Both the position numbers and the translations under genes were made by a program. Below, piece after piece: positions 26,049 to 34,633 of a DNA stretch of 64,000 bases. The first letter of the stretch is position 1. Every line of letters begins with the position of its first letter. Origin of the DNA: Mesonia profundi (GTDB taxonomy: Bacteria; Bacteroidota; Bacteroidia; Flavobacteriales; Flavobacteriaceae); NCBI RefSeq assembly GCF_031085155.1, contig NZ_JAVHUL010000003.1, forward strand, positions 1 to 64,000, written 5' to 3'. A model generated the notes under the pieces. The model had not been told where the DNA came from and did not search any database. It saw only the letters and a program-made list of their open reading frames with translations.

Positions 26049-27014
26049 CTATTGCTCGTCGGTTAACAAACGGGAAAGCTCATCGTATTGCGGCGTTAAA
26101 ATCACTTCAATACGTCTATTTTTCGCTTTTCCTGTCACCGAAGTATTTGGTGCGATAGGAGCATATTCTCCACGTCCGGCAGCGGTTAAGCGTTTGGCGT
26201 TGATCTTCGTATTTTGTTGTAATAAATGCACAATGGAAGTAGCTCTTTTGGTAGAAAGGTCCCAATTGTCTTTAAAGACTCCATTTCCGCCGTAAGGCAC
26301 ATTATCTGTATGGCCTTCTATCAAGACATTAATATCTGGGTTTTCTCCTAAAACTTTAGCCAATTGTCTTACCGCTTGTTGTCCTTGGGTTCCTACAGCC
26401 CAGCTTCCGCTGCTAAATAAGAGTTTGTTTTCCATAGAGACATATACTTTTCCATTGCGTTGCTCTACGGTTAAACCTTTGCCTTCAAAATTCATTAAGG
26501 CATTAGAAACACTCTTTTTCAAAGCTTGCATCTTGGCATCTTTAGCGGCGATTAAACTTTCTAATTCGTCCACCCGTTGCGAACGCGAATCCAAATCTTT
26601 TTTAAGTTTTTCTAGTCGTTGCTGTTCATTGGCCAAGGCCTTTTCTTTTTTCTCTAATTGAGCTAAAAGTTCGCGATTGCGTTTAGAGTTTTCGGCGAGA
26701 TTAGCAGAACTGTTAGATTCTAAAGCGTTGTAAGAATCTTGGAGTTGATTCAGGTTGTTGGTTTTTAAACCTAACTCATTTTTTAACTCCTTAATTTCTT
26801 GTTTTAGATTTTCATTGGAGAGGCTTAAATCTTTAAAGTTTTGCCCCGTTTGTGTTTTTTCCTCTCGGCAATCGGCTAATCTACTTTCTAAAACACTATT
26901 TCTATTTTCAAGTTCGGAATATTGATCTTCAAGATCGGCTAATTTCTTGGCAGGAACGCAAGAAACCCCAAGGCATAAAATAAGTGCCGGAAGTATAAAA
27001 AATTTCTTTTGCAT
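26049..27014 (-). CDS. OmpA-family lipoprotein with coiled coil
   Basis: The 321-residue lipoprotein has a signal (MQKKFFILPALILCLGVSC, lipobox Cys 19), a long coiled coil (about 30-170, ADLEDQYSELENRNSVLESRL...) and a C-terminal OmpA peptidoglycan-binding domain (LFSSGSWAVGTQGQQAVRQLA, INVLIEGHTDNVPYG, NWDLSTKRATSIVHLL, RLTAAGRGEYAPIAPN, KAKNRRIEVIL). The Asp of HTDN and the Arg of NRRIE bind diaminopimelate. It anchors the outer membrane to the wall. It lies 11 bases after the exodeoxyribonuclease gene, so they probably share a transcript. Confidence 0.93.
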   Translation of the reverse strand: MQKKFFILPALILCLGVSCVPAKKLADLEDQYSELENRNSVLESRLADCREEKTQTGQNFKDLSLSNENLKQEIKELKNELGLKTNNLNQLQDSYNALESNSSANLAENSKRNRELLAQLEKKEKALANEQQRLEKLKKDLDSRSQRVDELESLIAAKDAKMQALKKSVSNALMNFEGKGLTVEQRNGKVYVSMENKLLFSSGSWAVGTQGQQAVRQLAKVLGENPDINVLIEGHTDNVPYGGNGVFKDNWDLSTKRATSIVHLLQQNTKINAKRLTAAGRGEYAPIAPNTSVTGKAKNRRIEVILTPQYDELSRLLTDEQ

Positions 27015-27025
27015 AGGTAATGAGT

Positions 27026-27787
27026 TTAATTGATTTCAACCAAAACAGGACAATGATCGCTGTGTTTTGCTTCTGGTAAGATAACGGCTCTTTTTATTTT
27101 TTCTTGTAAGGGAGCGCTCACTAAATGATAATCTAGTCGCCAGCCTTTATTATTTGCTCTGGCATTGGCTCTATAACTCCACCAAGAATATTCTACCCGC
27201 TCCGGATTTAGATGTCTAAAAGAATCCGTGAATCCGCTTTCTAAAAACCCGCTTAACCAAGTTCTTTCTACCGGTAAAAATCCAGACACATTCTTTAAAC
27301 GCACAGGATCGTGAATGTCTATGGCTTCATGGCAAATGTTATAATCTCCAGAAATCACCAAATTAGGAATCTCTTGCGTCAACTGATTAATGTAGGTTTG
27401 AAAATCATCCATAAATGTAAGCTTAAACTCCAACCGGTCCATATTGGTCCCCGAAGGCAAGTACAAACTCATCACCGATACCTCGTCAAAATCTGCTCGT
27501 ATGCTTCTTCCCTCAAAATCCATATAATCGATTCCTGTTCCGTAAACCACATTATTAGGTTCGGTTTTACTTAAAATCGCCACGCCGCTATAGCCTTTTT
27601 TTTGTGCAGGATACCAATAGCAATATTTATAACCAATTTCATGAAACACTTTTTCATCAAATTGCTCTGGATTGGCTTTAATTTCTTGCAGACAAACCAC
27701 ATCTGGATTTGCATGCGTCAACCAAGTGATAAATTCTTTTCTTAATGCGGCTCTAATGCCATTCACATTATAGGAAACAACGACCAT
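27026..27787 (-). CDS. xth: Exodeoxyribonuclease III / AP endonuclease
   Basis: It cleaves DNA at abasic sites and trims 3' ends during base excision repair. The 253-residue protein has all endonuclease/exonuclease/phosphatase blocks: MVVVSYNVNGIRAALRK, VVCLQEIKANPEQF (metal Glu), GYSGVAILSKTEP, SLYLPSGT, LVISGDYNICHEAIDIHDP, GWRLDYHLVS and EAKHSDHCPVLVEIN (catalytic Asp-His pair). The length is normal. An exact -7 element lies 16 bases upstream. It is followed by the OmpA lipoprotein gene. Confidence 0.96.
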   Translation of the reverse strand: MVVVSYNVNGIRAALRKEFITWLTHANPDVVCLQEIKANPEQFDEKVFHEIGYKYCYWYPAQKKGYSGVAILSKTEPNNVVYGTGIDYMDFEGRSIRADFDEVSVMSLYLPSGTNMDRLEFKLTFMDDFQTYINQLTQEIPNLVISGDYNICHEAIDIHDPVRLKNVSGFLPVERTWLSGFLESGFTDSFRHLNPERVEYSWWSYRANARANNKGWRLDYHLVSAPLQEKIKRAVILPEAKHSDHCPVLVEIN

Positions 27788-27802
27788 AAACTTATTTTTT
27801 TA

Positions 27803-27810
27803 CAAAAATA
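27803..27810 (-). promoter_or_regulatory. -7 promoter element of the xth-ompA unit
   Basis: The minus strand reads TATTTTTG, 15 bases before the xth ATG. Confidence 0.55.
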
Positions 27811-27898
27811 GAATAATGTAGGGGTTAAGATTGCTTGTTTCTTAAAAATTGATGGGCATGTCATAAAATATTTAGCAAAAGCATTAGTTTTACCTCAT

Positions 27899-30800
27899 AT
27901 GCGTGCGCTTAGCTTCATTTTTCTTTTTCTTTTGACATTTGCTGTAAAAGCACAGGTGTATGAGGGCGATTTTAAAGAAAAAAAATTAGCGGTCAGCGAT
28001 ACCATTGCTATAGATTCAGTAAGCATAAATCCTTTTAAGTTTAAAGTTTACAACTCCCAAAAGAAGTTACTTGATTCTACCGCCTACCAAGTAGATTTTT
28101 CCAAAAGTTATCTTATTCTCAATGATTCTTTACGGAAGCAAAACGATTCTATTAAAGTAGTCTATAGAAAATATCCTGACTATTTTACCAAACGCTATTA
28201 CCAATTTGACCCCAATATTATTGTAGGGAATGAAAACCGCGTTAACCGAATTTACCAATTGGGCGAAGAGAAAAATCAACGAAGTTTTGTTCCCTTTGAT
28301 GGATTAACAACTAGCGGAAGTATTTCTAGAGGGATTACCATGGGAACCAATCAAAATGCGGTCTTGGATTCTGAATTAGATTTACAAATCACGGGGAAAA
28401 TATCAGATAATGTTAACCTTCGGGCTTCCTTGCAAGACTCTAATATTCCCATCCAGCAGAGTGGATATTCTCAAAACTTAAACGAATTCGATCAGATTTT
28501 TATTGAGCTTTACGGCAAAAATTGGAACATTAGAGCGGGAGATGTAGATTTGGTACAAGACGATTCTTATTTTGCTTCTTATCATAAAAAGGTTCAGGGA
28601 CTTTCGCTTGGCGCCACGCTCAACCCCAATGGCAATACAACCGAAGTTTTTGCCGCCGGGGCTTTGGTAAAAGGGGTGTTTACCAGAAATCAATTTCAAG
28701 CGCAAGAAGGCAATCAAGGGCCATATAAATTAACGGGGCCCAATGGCGAATTGTTTGTACTTATTGTTTCTGGAAGTGAGTCGGTTTTTGTGAATGGAAT
28801 CCGTTTAGAAAGGGGAGAAAATGAAGATTATATCATTGATTATAATGCGGGAGAGATTGTTTTTAACGCAACCTATCCCATCACTTCAGAAATGAGAATC
28901 ACGGTAGAATATCAATATTCAGATCGTAATTATTCGCGCGTAGTCGCAACAGGTGGAGGAAAACATACCAGTGAAAAGCTAGAAATTGGCGCGTTTGTGT
29001 ATTCAGAAAATGACATTAAAAATCAGCCATTACAGCAAAATTTAAACGAAGAGCAAGCGCTAATCTTAGCCAGTGCAGGAGACAATATAGACCAAATGAT
29101 TGCGCCCAGTGCCGTACCCGATACATTTGATGAAAACAAAGTTTTGTACACCAAAGAACTCGTAAATGGGGAAGAAGTCTTTGTGTATTCTACGAATCCC
29201 GAAGAGGATCTTTTTCAGGTGCGCTTCAGTAAAGTAGGAGAAAATCAAGGAAATTACGTCTTAACCAATGCGAGTGCCATCACGCGAATTTATGAGTATG
29301 TACTTCCGGTAAACGGGATTCGGCAAGGAAATTATGAGCCTGTCATTAGGCTTTTTGCACCCACCAAATTACAAGTTGGGGTGGTGCATGGAAAGTACCA
29401 ACCTTCAGAAAAAACAAAGATTAATTTTGAATTTGCCGCCAGCAATAACGATGAAAATTTGTTTTCTGAATTAGATAATGATGACAATGATGGGTTTGCG
29501 GGAAGAGTGGAAGTGAATCAACGCGTGGTTCGGTTTAAAGATTCTTCGCTTGTTGAGGCTTTCGCCGGAATAAATTACATACAAAATGATTTTCAGAGCA
29601 TCGAACCTTTGTATAATGTGGAATTTAACAGGGATTGGAATTTAGTAAATCCGCTAGGGAATCAAAATTACATTCAGGCTGGAATCAATTTTAAAACCCT
29701 CCACAACGGAAGCTCCCAATACCGTTTTGAACAGTTAGATTATTCAGAAAATTATAGCGGAACTCGCCATATTATTACTTCTCAGCATCAAATTGGGAAA
29801 CTGAGAACGCAACTTTACGGAAGCTATTTAAAAAGTGAATCTGAAATCTTCGATTCCCAATTTTCACGCATGAATGCTTTTGCAGTGTACGATTTTGGTA
29901 AAGTTTGGGCAGGAACGCGCTTAAATCTAGAAGACAATCAGCAGAAAGAAAACGAGACGCAGCAACTAACGGGTATCAGTCAGCGGTTTAATAGTTACGA
30001 AGTATTTGCGGGAGAGGGAGACAGTACCGCGGTTTATGCTGAAATAGGTTATCGTCATCGGGTAAACGACAGTTTGCGCAACAATAATCTACAGCGTGTG
30101 AGCCGGTCTAACAACTACTATTTAAAATCTCAATTGATACAAAATGAAAATACGCAACTTTCTATATTTGCAAATTACAGGAAGTTGGTTAATGAGGAAG
30201 AAAATGTAGAAGATGAGCAATCGCTGAACTCTCGGGTGTTGTACAACCAGTTTTTGTTCAACAAAGTGCTAAGTCTTAACACCGCTTACGAAACCAATAG
30301 TGGAACTGTGGCGCAGCAAGAATTCACTTACGTGGAAGTAAACCCTGGCGAGGGACAATATACCTGGAACGATTACAACGATAACGGCTTGCAGGAGTTA
30401 GAAGAGTTTGAAATTTCACCTTATCCAGACCAAGCAAAATATGTAAGGGTATTGCTTCCTAATCAGGTTTTTTTAAAGACGCACCAGAATAAATTTAGCC
30501 AGGTGGTGACGCTTAATTTTATGCAATTAAGCGATGATGCGAGTGCCAAGAAGTTTTTACAACATTTTTACAATCAGACTTCCTATTTGGTAGACCGAAA
30601 GATAGAACGCGAGGGAGATAATTTTGACTTGAATCCATTTAACGATACGGGGAGTCAGGAGCTTGCTGTCAACCTTAATTTTAGGAATACGATTTTCTTT
30701 AATCGGGGGAAGCAAAATTACACCACGTCTTACACTTATATTTCTAGCCGAGCCAAAAACTTGCTTTCTACAGGCTTTCAAGAAAACGATATTGAAAGTC

Positions 30801-31312
30801 ATCAGTTAAAATTTAACCATAAAGTGCAAGAAAGCTGGTTGTTTAACTTTGATAACCAAACCACGACGACGGTAAGTACTTCAGAGAATTTTGGTAACCG
30901 TAATTATGATATTTTAAGCTACACCACCAATCCTAAGGTCTCTTATTTACTTTCTAGGAGTACGCGTTTTGATGTGTTTTACCAATACAACACTCAAACC
31001 AATAGTTTGGGAAACCAAGAAGAATTACAACAGCAAAAACTAGGTGCTTCTTTTAATTTTGCCAATGCTCAAAAATATGCGCTGAGTGGTGAGTTTAATT
31101 ATATTTTTAATGAGTTTACAGGCAGTGCTTTTTCTCCCGTTGCCTACCAAATGTTGCAAGGTTTACAACCCAATAAAAATTTCACGTGGACGCTGTTGGC
31201 GCAACGAAAACTCACCAATTATCTCGACCTCAATCTATCCTATTTTGGCCGAAAAAGCGAAAACGCCAAAGCCATCCATACTGGGAGTGTGCAGTTAAGG
31301 GCTTATTTTTAA
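27899..31312 (+). CDS. Large outer-membrane beta-barrel protein of unknown function
   Basis: The 1137-residue protein has a signal peptide (MRALSFIFLFLLTFAVKAQ). It contains LTTSGSISRGITMGTNQNAVLDSELDLQITGKISDNVNLRASLQDSNIPIQQ and later SVFVNGIRLERGENEDYIIDYNAGEIVFN, a pattern found in many large Bacteroidetes outer-membrane proteins and also in SprA. The rest is rich in alternating strands with aromatic girdles and ends in TGSVQLRAYF, a barrel-type final aromatic. No enzymatic motif was seen. It is divergent from xth and convergent with glyS. I do not recognise its function; a role in export or gliding is speculation. Confidence 0.85.
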   Translation: MRALSFIFLFLLTFAVKAQVYEGDFKEKKLAVSDTIAIDSVSINPFKFKVYNSQKKLLDSTAYQVDFSKSYLILNDSLRKQNDSIKVVYRKYPDYFTKRYYQFDPNIIVGNENRVNRIYQLGEEKNQRSFVPFDGLTTSGSISRGITMGTNQNAVLDSELDLQITGKISDNVNLRASLQDSNIPIQQSGYSQNLNEFDQIFIELYGKNWNIRAGDVDLVQDDSYFASYHKKVQGLSLGATLNPNGNTTEVFAAGALVKGVFTRNQFQAQEGNQGPYKLTGPNGELFVLIVSGSESVFVNGIRLERGENEDYIIDYNAGEIVFNATYPITSEMRITVEYQYSDRNYSRVVATGGGKHTSEKLEIGAFVYSENDIKNQPLQQNLNEEQALILASAGDNIDQMIAPSAVPDTFDENKVLYTKELVNGEEVFVYSTNPEEDLFQVRFSKVGENQGNYVLTNASAITRIYEYVLPVNGIRQGNYEPVIRLFAPTKLQVGVVHGKYQPSEKTKINFEFAASNNDENLFSELDNDDNDGFAGRVEVNQRVVRFKDSSLVEAFAGINYIQNDFQSIEPLYNVEFNRDWNLVNPLGNQNYIQAGINFKTLHNGSSQYRFEQLDYSENYSGTRHIITSQHQIGKLRTQLYGSYLKSESEIFDSQFSRMNAFAVYDFGKVWAGTRLNLEDNQQKENETQQLTGISQRFNSYEVFAGEGDSTAVYAEIGYRHRVNDSLRNNNLQRVSRSNNYYLKSQLIQNENTQLSIFANYRKLVNEEENVEDEQSLNSRVLYNQFLFNKVLSLNTAYETNSGTVAQQEFTYVEVNPGEGQYTWNDYNDNGLQELEEFEISPYPDQAKYVRVLLPNQVFLKTHQNKFSQVVTLNFMQLSDDASAKKFLQHFYNQTSYLVDRKIEREGDNFDLNPFNDTGSQELAVNLNFRNTIFFNRGKQNYTTSYTYISSRAKNLLSTGFQENDIESHQLKFNHKVQESWLFNFDNQTTTTVSTSENFGNRNYDILSYTTNPKVSYLLSRSTRFDVFYQYNTQTNSLGNQEELQQQKLGASFNFANAQKYALSGEFNYIFNEFTGSAFSPVAYQMLQGLQPNKNFTWTLLAQRKLTNYLDLNLSYFGRKSENAKAIHTGSVQLRAYF

Positions 31313-31314
31313 TG

Positions 31315-31350
31315 CAACAAAACCCGCTTATTTCTAAGCGGGTTTTGTTT
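31315..31350. terminator. Bidirectional terminator between the outer-membrane protein gene and glyS
   Basis: A perfect 13-bp stem, CAAAACCCGCTTA with TAAGCGGGTTTTG (31318-31330, 31335-31347), loop TTTC. Confidence 0.9.
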
Positions 31351-31365
31351 ATCTAGCTTTAAAAC

Positions 31366-32907
31366 TTATGCTTTCTGCATCCAATTTTTAAAGCTTACTT
31401 CTTGTGCTATAATTCCCTTTACTTCTGAAATTGGAACTCGTTTTTGTTCCATCGTATCGCGATGACGAATGGTTACTTGTCCGTCTTCTTTCGTGTCGTG
31501 GTCTACGGTAATGCAAAACGGCGTTCCGTTAGCATCTTGGCGACGGTAACGTCTTCCTACCGCGTCTTTTTCATCATAGATCACGTTGAAATCCCATTGT
31601 AGCTCCTCTATGATTTCTTGAGCAATTTCGGGTAAACCGTCTTTTTTCACCAATGGAAAAACAGCAGCTTTTATAGGAGCCAAAATAGAAGGCAGCTTTA
31701 AAAGCGTTCTCGTAGAACCGTCTTCTAAAGTTTCTTCGCGTAATGCGCTAGAGAAAACAGCCAAAAACATACGGTCTAAACCAATCGAAGTTTCGATCAC
31801 ATAGGGAACGTAGTTTTTATTGAGTTCTGGGTCAAAAAACTGTAATTTTTTACCAGAAAGGTTTTCGTGGGCTTTTAAATCAAAATCTGTTCTGGAGTGA
31901 ATTCCTTCCAATTCTTTGAATCCGAAAGGAAAATTAAATTCAATATCAGTAGCGGCATTAGCATAATGCGCCATTTTCTCATGGTCGTGGAAACGGTAAT
32001 TATCTTCTCCCAAACCTAAAGAAGCATGCCAATTTTGGCGGGTTTCTTTCCAATGTTCAAACCATTTAAGTTCTTCCCCCGGACGAACAAAGAATTGCAT
32101 TTCCATTTGTTCAAATTCTCGCTGGCGGAAAATAAACTGTCTCGCGACAATTTCGTTTCTAAAGGCTTTTCCTATTTGTGCGATTCCAAAAGGAATTTTC
32201 ATTCTTCCGGTTTTTTGCACATTCGCAAAGTTGACGAAGATTCCTTGAGCGGTTTCTGGTCTTAAATACAAATCTGTAGCAGAATCTGCCGAAGCGCCTA
32301 ATTTGGTGCCGAACATCAAGTTGAACTGCTTTACATCGGTCCAGTTTTTAGATCCGGTTTCTGGGCAGGCAATTTCTAACTCTTCAATAAGCGCTTTTAC
32401 ATCGGCAAGGTTTTCTTCCGTTAAGGATTTTGCCAAACGCGCTAAAATTGTTTTTTGTTCTTCGCGGTAACGAATCACTCTAGGATTGGTCGTTACAAAT
32501 TCCTCTTCGTTAAAATCATCACCAAACCTCTTTTTGGCTTTATTGATTTCTTTTTGAGCCTTTTGATTGATTTTTTCGGCATAATCTTCTACCAAAACAT
32601 CGGCTCTATATCTCTTTTTAGAATCCTTATTGTCAATAAGCGGATCGTTAAACGCATCTACGTGCCCAGAAGCTTCCCAGGTTTTGGGGTGCATTAAGAT
32701 CGCCGCGTCTAAGCCTACAATGTTTTGGTTCATTTGAACCATGCTTTTCCACCAATACTCTTTGATGTTTTTCTTTAGTTCTGCTCCGTTTTGACCGTAA
32801 TCATAAACTGCGCTTAAACCATCGTATATTTCGCTAGACGAAAAAATATACCCATACTCTTTGGCATGGGATATAACTTGCTTAAAAGTGTCTTGTTGTT
32901 TTGCCAT
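31366..32907 (-). CDS. glyS: Glycyl-tRNA synthetase, alpha2 type
   Basis: It attaches glycine to tRNA(Gly). The 513-residue class II synthetase of the homodimeric type opens with EYGYIFSSSEIYDGLSAVYDYGQNGAELKKNIKEYWW and has motif 2 (AFRNEIVARQFIFRQREFEQMEMQFFV) and motif 3 (TSIGLDRMFLAVF). It ends in an anticodon-binding domain (APIKAAVFPLVKKDG...YRRQDANGTPFCITVDHDTKEDGQVTIRHRDTMEQKR). The promoter element is only 5 bases from the ATG, so the mRNA should be leaderless. Confidence 0.97.
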   Translation of the reverse strand: MAKQQDTFKQVISHAKEYGYIFSSSEIYDGLSAVYDYGQNGAELKKNIKEYWWKSMVQMNQNIVGLDAAILMHPKTWEASGHVDAFNDPLIDNKDSKKRYRADVLVEDYAEKINQKAQKEINKAKKRFGDDFNEEEFVTTNPRVIRYREEQKTILARLAKSLTEENLADVKALIEELEIACPETGSKNWTDVKQFNLMFGTKLGASADSATDLYLRPETAQGIFVNFANVQKTGRMKIPFGIAQIGKAFRNEIVARQFIFRQREFEQMEMQFFVRPGEELKWFEHWKETRQNWHASLGLGEDNYRFHDHEKMAHYANAATDIEFNFPFGFKELEGIHSRTDFDLKAHENLSGKKLQFFDPELNKNYVPYVIETSIGLDRMFLAVFSSALREETLEDGSTRTLLKLPSILAPIKAAVFPLVKKDGLPEIAQEIIEELQWDFNVIYDEKDAVGRRYRRQDANGTPFCITVDHDTKEDGQVTIRHRDTMEQKRVPISEVKGIIAQEVSFKNWMQKA

Positions 32908-32911
32908 AGCA

Positions 32912-32919
32912 CAAAAATA
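32912..32919 (-). promoter_or_regulatory. -7 promoter element immediately before glyS
   Basis: TATTTTTG on the minus strand has its last base 5 positions from the A of the glyS ATG. Transcription would begin at or next to the start codon. Confidence 0.6.
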
Positions 32920-32961
32920 ATAATTATACGGACTTAAATTTAGGTTTAGCCTTGAAGTTTT

Positions 32962-33843
32962 TTATTTTAAGAAAAAAGTGCTTGTTTTCATGCGATGTTC
33001 TCCGTCAAATACATTCACAATGTAACGACCTTGAATGATATTTGCTGGTGAAACCTCAAAGAGGATGCAGGTTTCTAATTTCTTATTTTGATAAAGAATT
33101 GTATTGACAACGCTATAGTTTAAATGCTTATTTCCAAAAGAAACTAGTTCTTGGGATCCTAAAAGCTTGTTTTTAGGATTAATAACCTGAATAAATACCT
33201 GCCTATATCCTTGTGAAGCCAACTCATTTTTTAATAAAGTAAAACAAATTCGTAGTTGTTTGGTTTTGCTTGCTTTATTGGTGGGATGAAGTTCATCTTT
33301 ATCTTTGATGTAAACCCCTTCTGCTTTTAAATTGCTTAGCTGAAGAACAGAAGCTTTCTCTACCTGACTTTCCAAGACTTGTTTTTCAAAACTTAACGAG
33401 TCAGATTTTTGCTGATTGAGTTGTAGTACGCTAGAAGTGCTATCGATTACTTCTTGAAGCGCTTTGTTTTTTTGAGAAAAACTATCAACTACTTTTAGTA
33501 ATTTTTGTCGCTGTCTTCTAAGAAGTTCTGCTTCAATTTTATAACGCTGTAACTGGTTATTGGTCATTTTAGAACTATCCAGAGAGTTTAATAGCGTAGA
33601 AATACGTTTCTTTTCTTTCGTAAGTTCCTTCTTTAAAGAAGAATTGTCAATCACAATGTCTTCGTATTTTTTCTGTAGTCGGTCTAATTCGTTTTTTAAG
33701 CGATTCTTCTCTTTGGAAATAATTTCGACATTTTCTTCCTTCTCTTGGTAGAAACTGAAAGTGTAAACAATAGAAACCAATAAAAATAAGCTAAGTACTC
33801 CTATTAAGATTTTAAGTACACGATTGTCTTTTTTTTCGCTCAT
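32962..33843 (-). CDS. Membrane-anchored coiled-coil protein
   Basis: The 293-residue protein has one N-terminal membrane helix (VLKILIGVLSLFLLVSIVYTF, residues 9-29), a long coiled coil (about 35-165) and a C-terminal globular domain of beta type (KTKQLRICFTLLKNELASQGYRQVFIQVINPKNKLLG...ILYQNKKLETCILFEVSPANIIQGRYIVNVFDG). Such proteins occur beside glyS and comF in Flavobacteriaceae and are sometimes mislabelled as chromosome partitioning proteins. I do not recognise a function. Topology suggests the coiled coil faces the periplasm. Confidence 0.75.
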   Translation of the reverse strand: MSEKKDNRVLKILIGVLSLFLLVSIVYTFSFYQEKEENVEIISKEKNRLKNELDRLQKKYEDIVIDNSSLKKELTKEKKRISTLLNSLDSSKMTNNQLQRYKIEAELLRRQRQKLLKVVDSFSQKNKALQEVIDSTSSVLQLNQQKSDSLSFEKQVLESQVEKASVLQLSNLKAEGVYIKDKDELHPTNKASKTKQLRICFTLLKNELASQGYRQVFIQVINPKNKLLGSQELVSFGNKHLNYSVVNTILYQNKKLETCILFEVSPANIIQGRYIVNVFDGEHRMKTSTFFLK

Positions 33844-33859
33844 ACACAGATACTTACTC

Positions 33860-33867
33860 TATTTTTG
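33860..33867 (+). promoter_or_regulatory. -7 promoter element of comF
   Basis: TATTTTTG, exact match, 31 bases before the comF start, in the 55-bp divergent spacer. Confidence 0.5.
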
Positions 33868-33898
33868 ATTAAATTGAGGTTAATAAAAATCAATTTAA

Positions 33899-34585
33899 TT
33901 GAATGTCTTTAACGATTTTTTAGAATTTGTTTTTCCTAAAGCTTGTGTTTGCTGCGGAACAGCATTACTGGAGGAGGAAAAAATGATATGCCTGTATTGC
34001 AGGTATCAGCTTCCTACGACCAACTTTCACTACCAAAACGAAAATACTGCTAAAAAAGTATTCTATGGTAGAATTCCTTTGGTAAACATAACTTCTCTTT
34101 TTGTCTTTCACAAAAAAAATATGACACAAAAGCTTCTGCATCAATTAAAATATAAGGAAAAAGAAGAAATTAGTTTTGTTTTGGGAGATTGGTTAGGAGA
34201 AGAGTTAAAAACCGTTGCTTGGGCAAAAGCCTTCGATATAGTGATTCCGGTACCTTTACACGCGAAGAAATTGAGAGAAAGAGGTTACAACCAAGTGGCT
34301 GGCTTTGGAGAGAATTTGGCGAAACATTTGGGTTGTTCTTATTCCGATAAGGTATTGGTAAAAGAAACCCCATCGGCGACACAAGTGTTTAAAAATAGAA
34401 GTGCGCGTGCCGAAATGAAACACGATTTATTTAAACTTCAAAATGAAGCTTTAATCGCTAATAAACATATTCTTTTGGTAGATGACATTATTACTACAGG
34501 GACTACCTTAGAAACTTGTGCTCAAATATTGTTGCAAGCTCCAAATCTGCAACTAAGCATTGCGACGATGGCGATTACTTTATAA
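33899..34585 (+). CDS. comF: ComF family phosphoribosyltransferase-like protein
   Basis: The 228-residue protein has an N-terminal zinc ribbon (FPKACVCCGTALLEEEKMICLYCRYQLP, two CxxC pairs) and a phosphoribosyltransferase domain with PRPP loop ILLVDDIITTGTTLETCAQIL and VIPVPLHAKKLRERGYNQVAGF. ComF proteins support natural transformation in competent bacteria; in others the role is unclear. The start is TTG, forced by the absence of an upstream ATG in frame. It is divergent from the coiled-coil gene. Confidence 0.9.
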   Translation: MNVFNDFLEFVFPKACVCCGTALLEEEKMICLYCRYQLPTTNFHYQNENTAKKVFYGRIPLVNITSLFVFHKKNMTQKLLHQLKYKEKEEISFVLGDWLGEELKTVAWAKAFDIVIPVPLHAKKLRERGYNQVAGFGENLAKHLGCSYSDKVLVKETPSATQVFKNRSARAEMKHDLFKLQNEALIANKHILLVDDIITTGTTLETCAQILLQAPNLQLSIATMAITL

Positions 34586-34633
34586 AAGGATATTTTAGAA
34601 AAATAATCGTTTCTTTGCGTAAAATTTGTGGCT

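Noticed and set aside
25891-26295. 134-residue plus-strand frame across the palindromic spacer
   Set aside because: It runs into the OmpA gene in antisense, and its sequence is translated repeat text and shadow of the OmpA coding strand.
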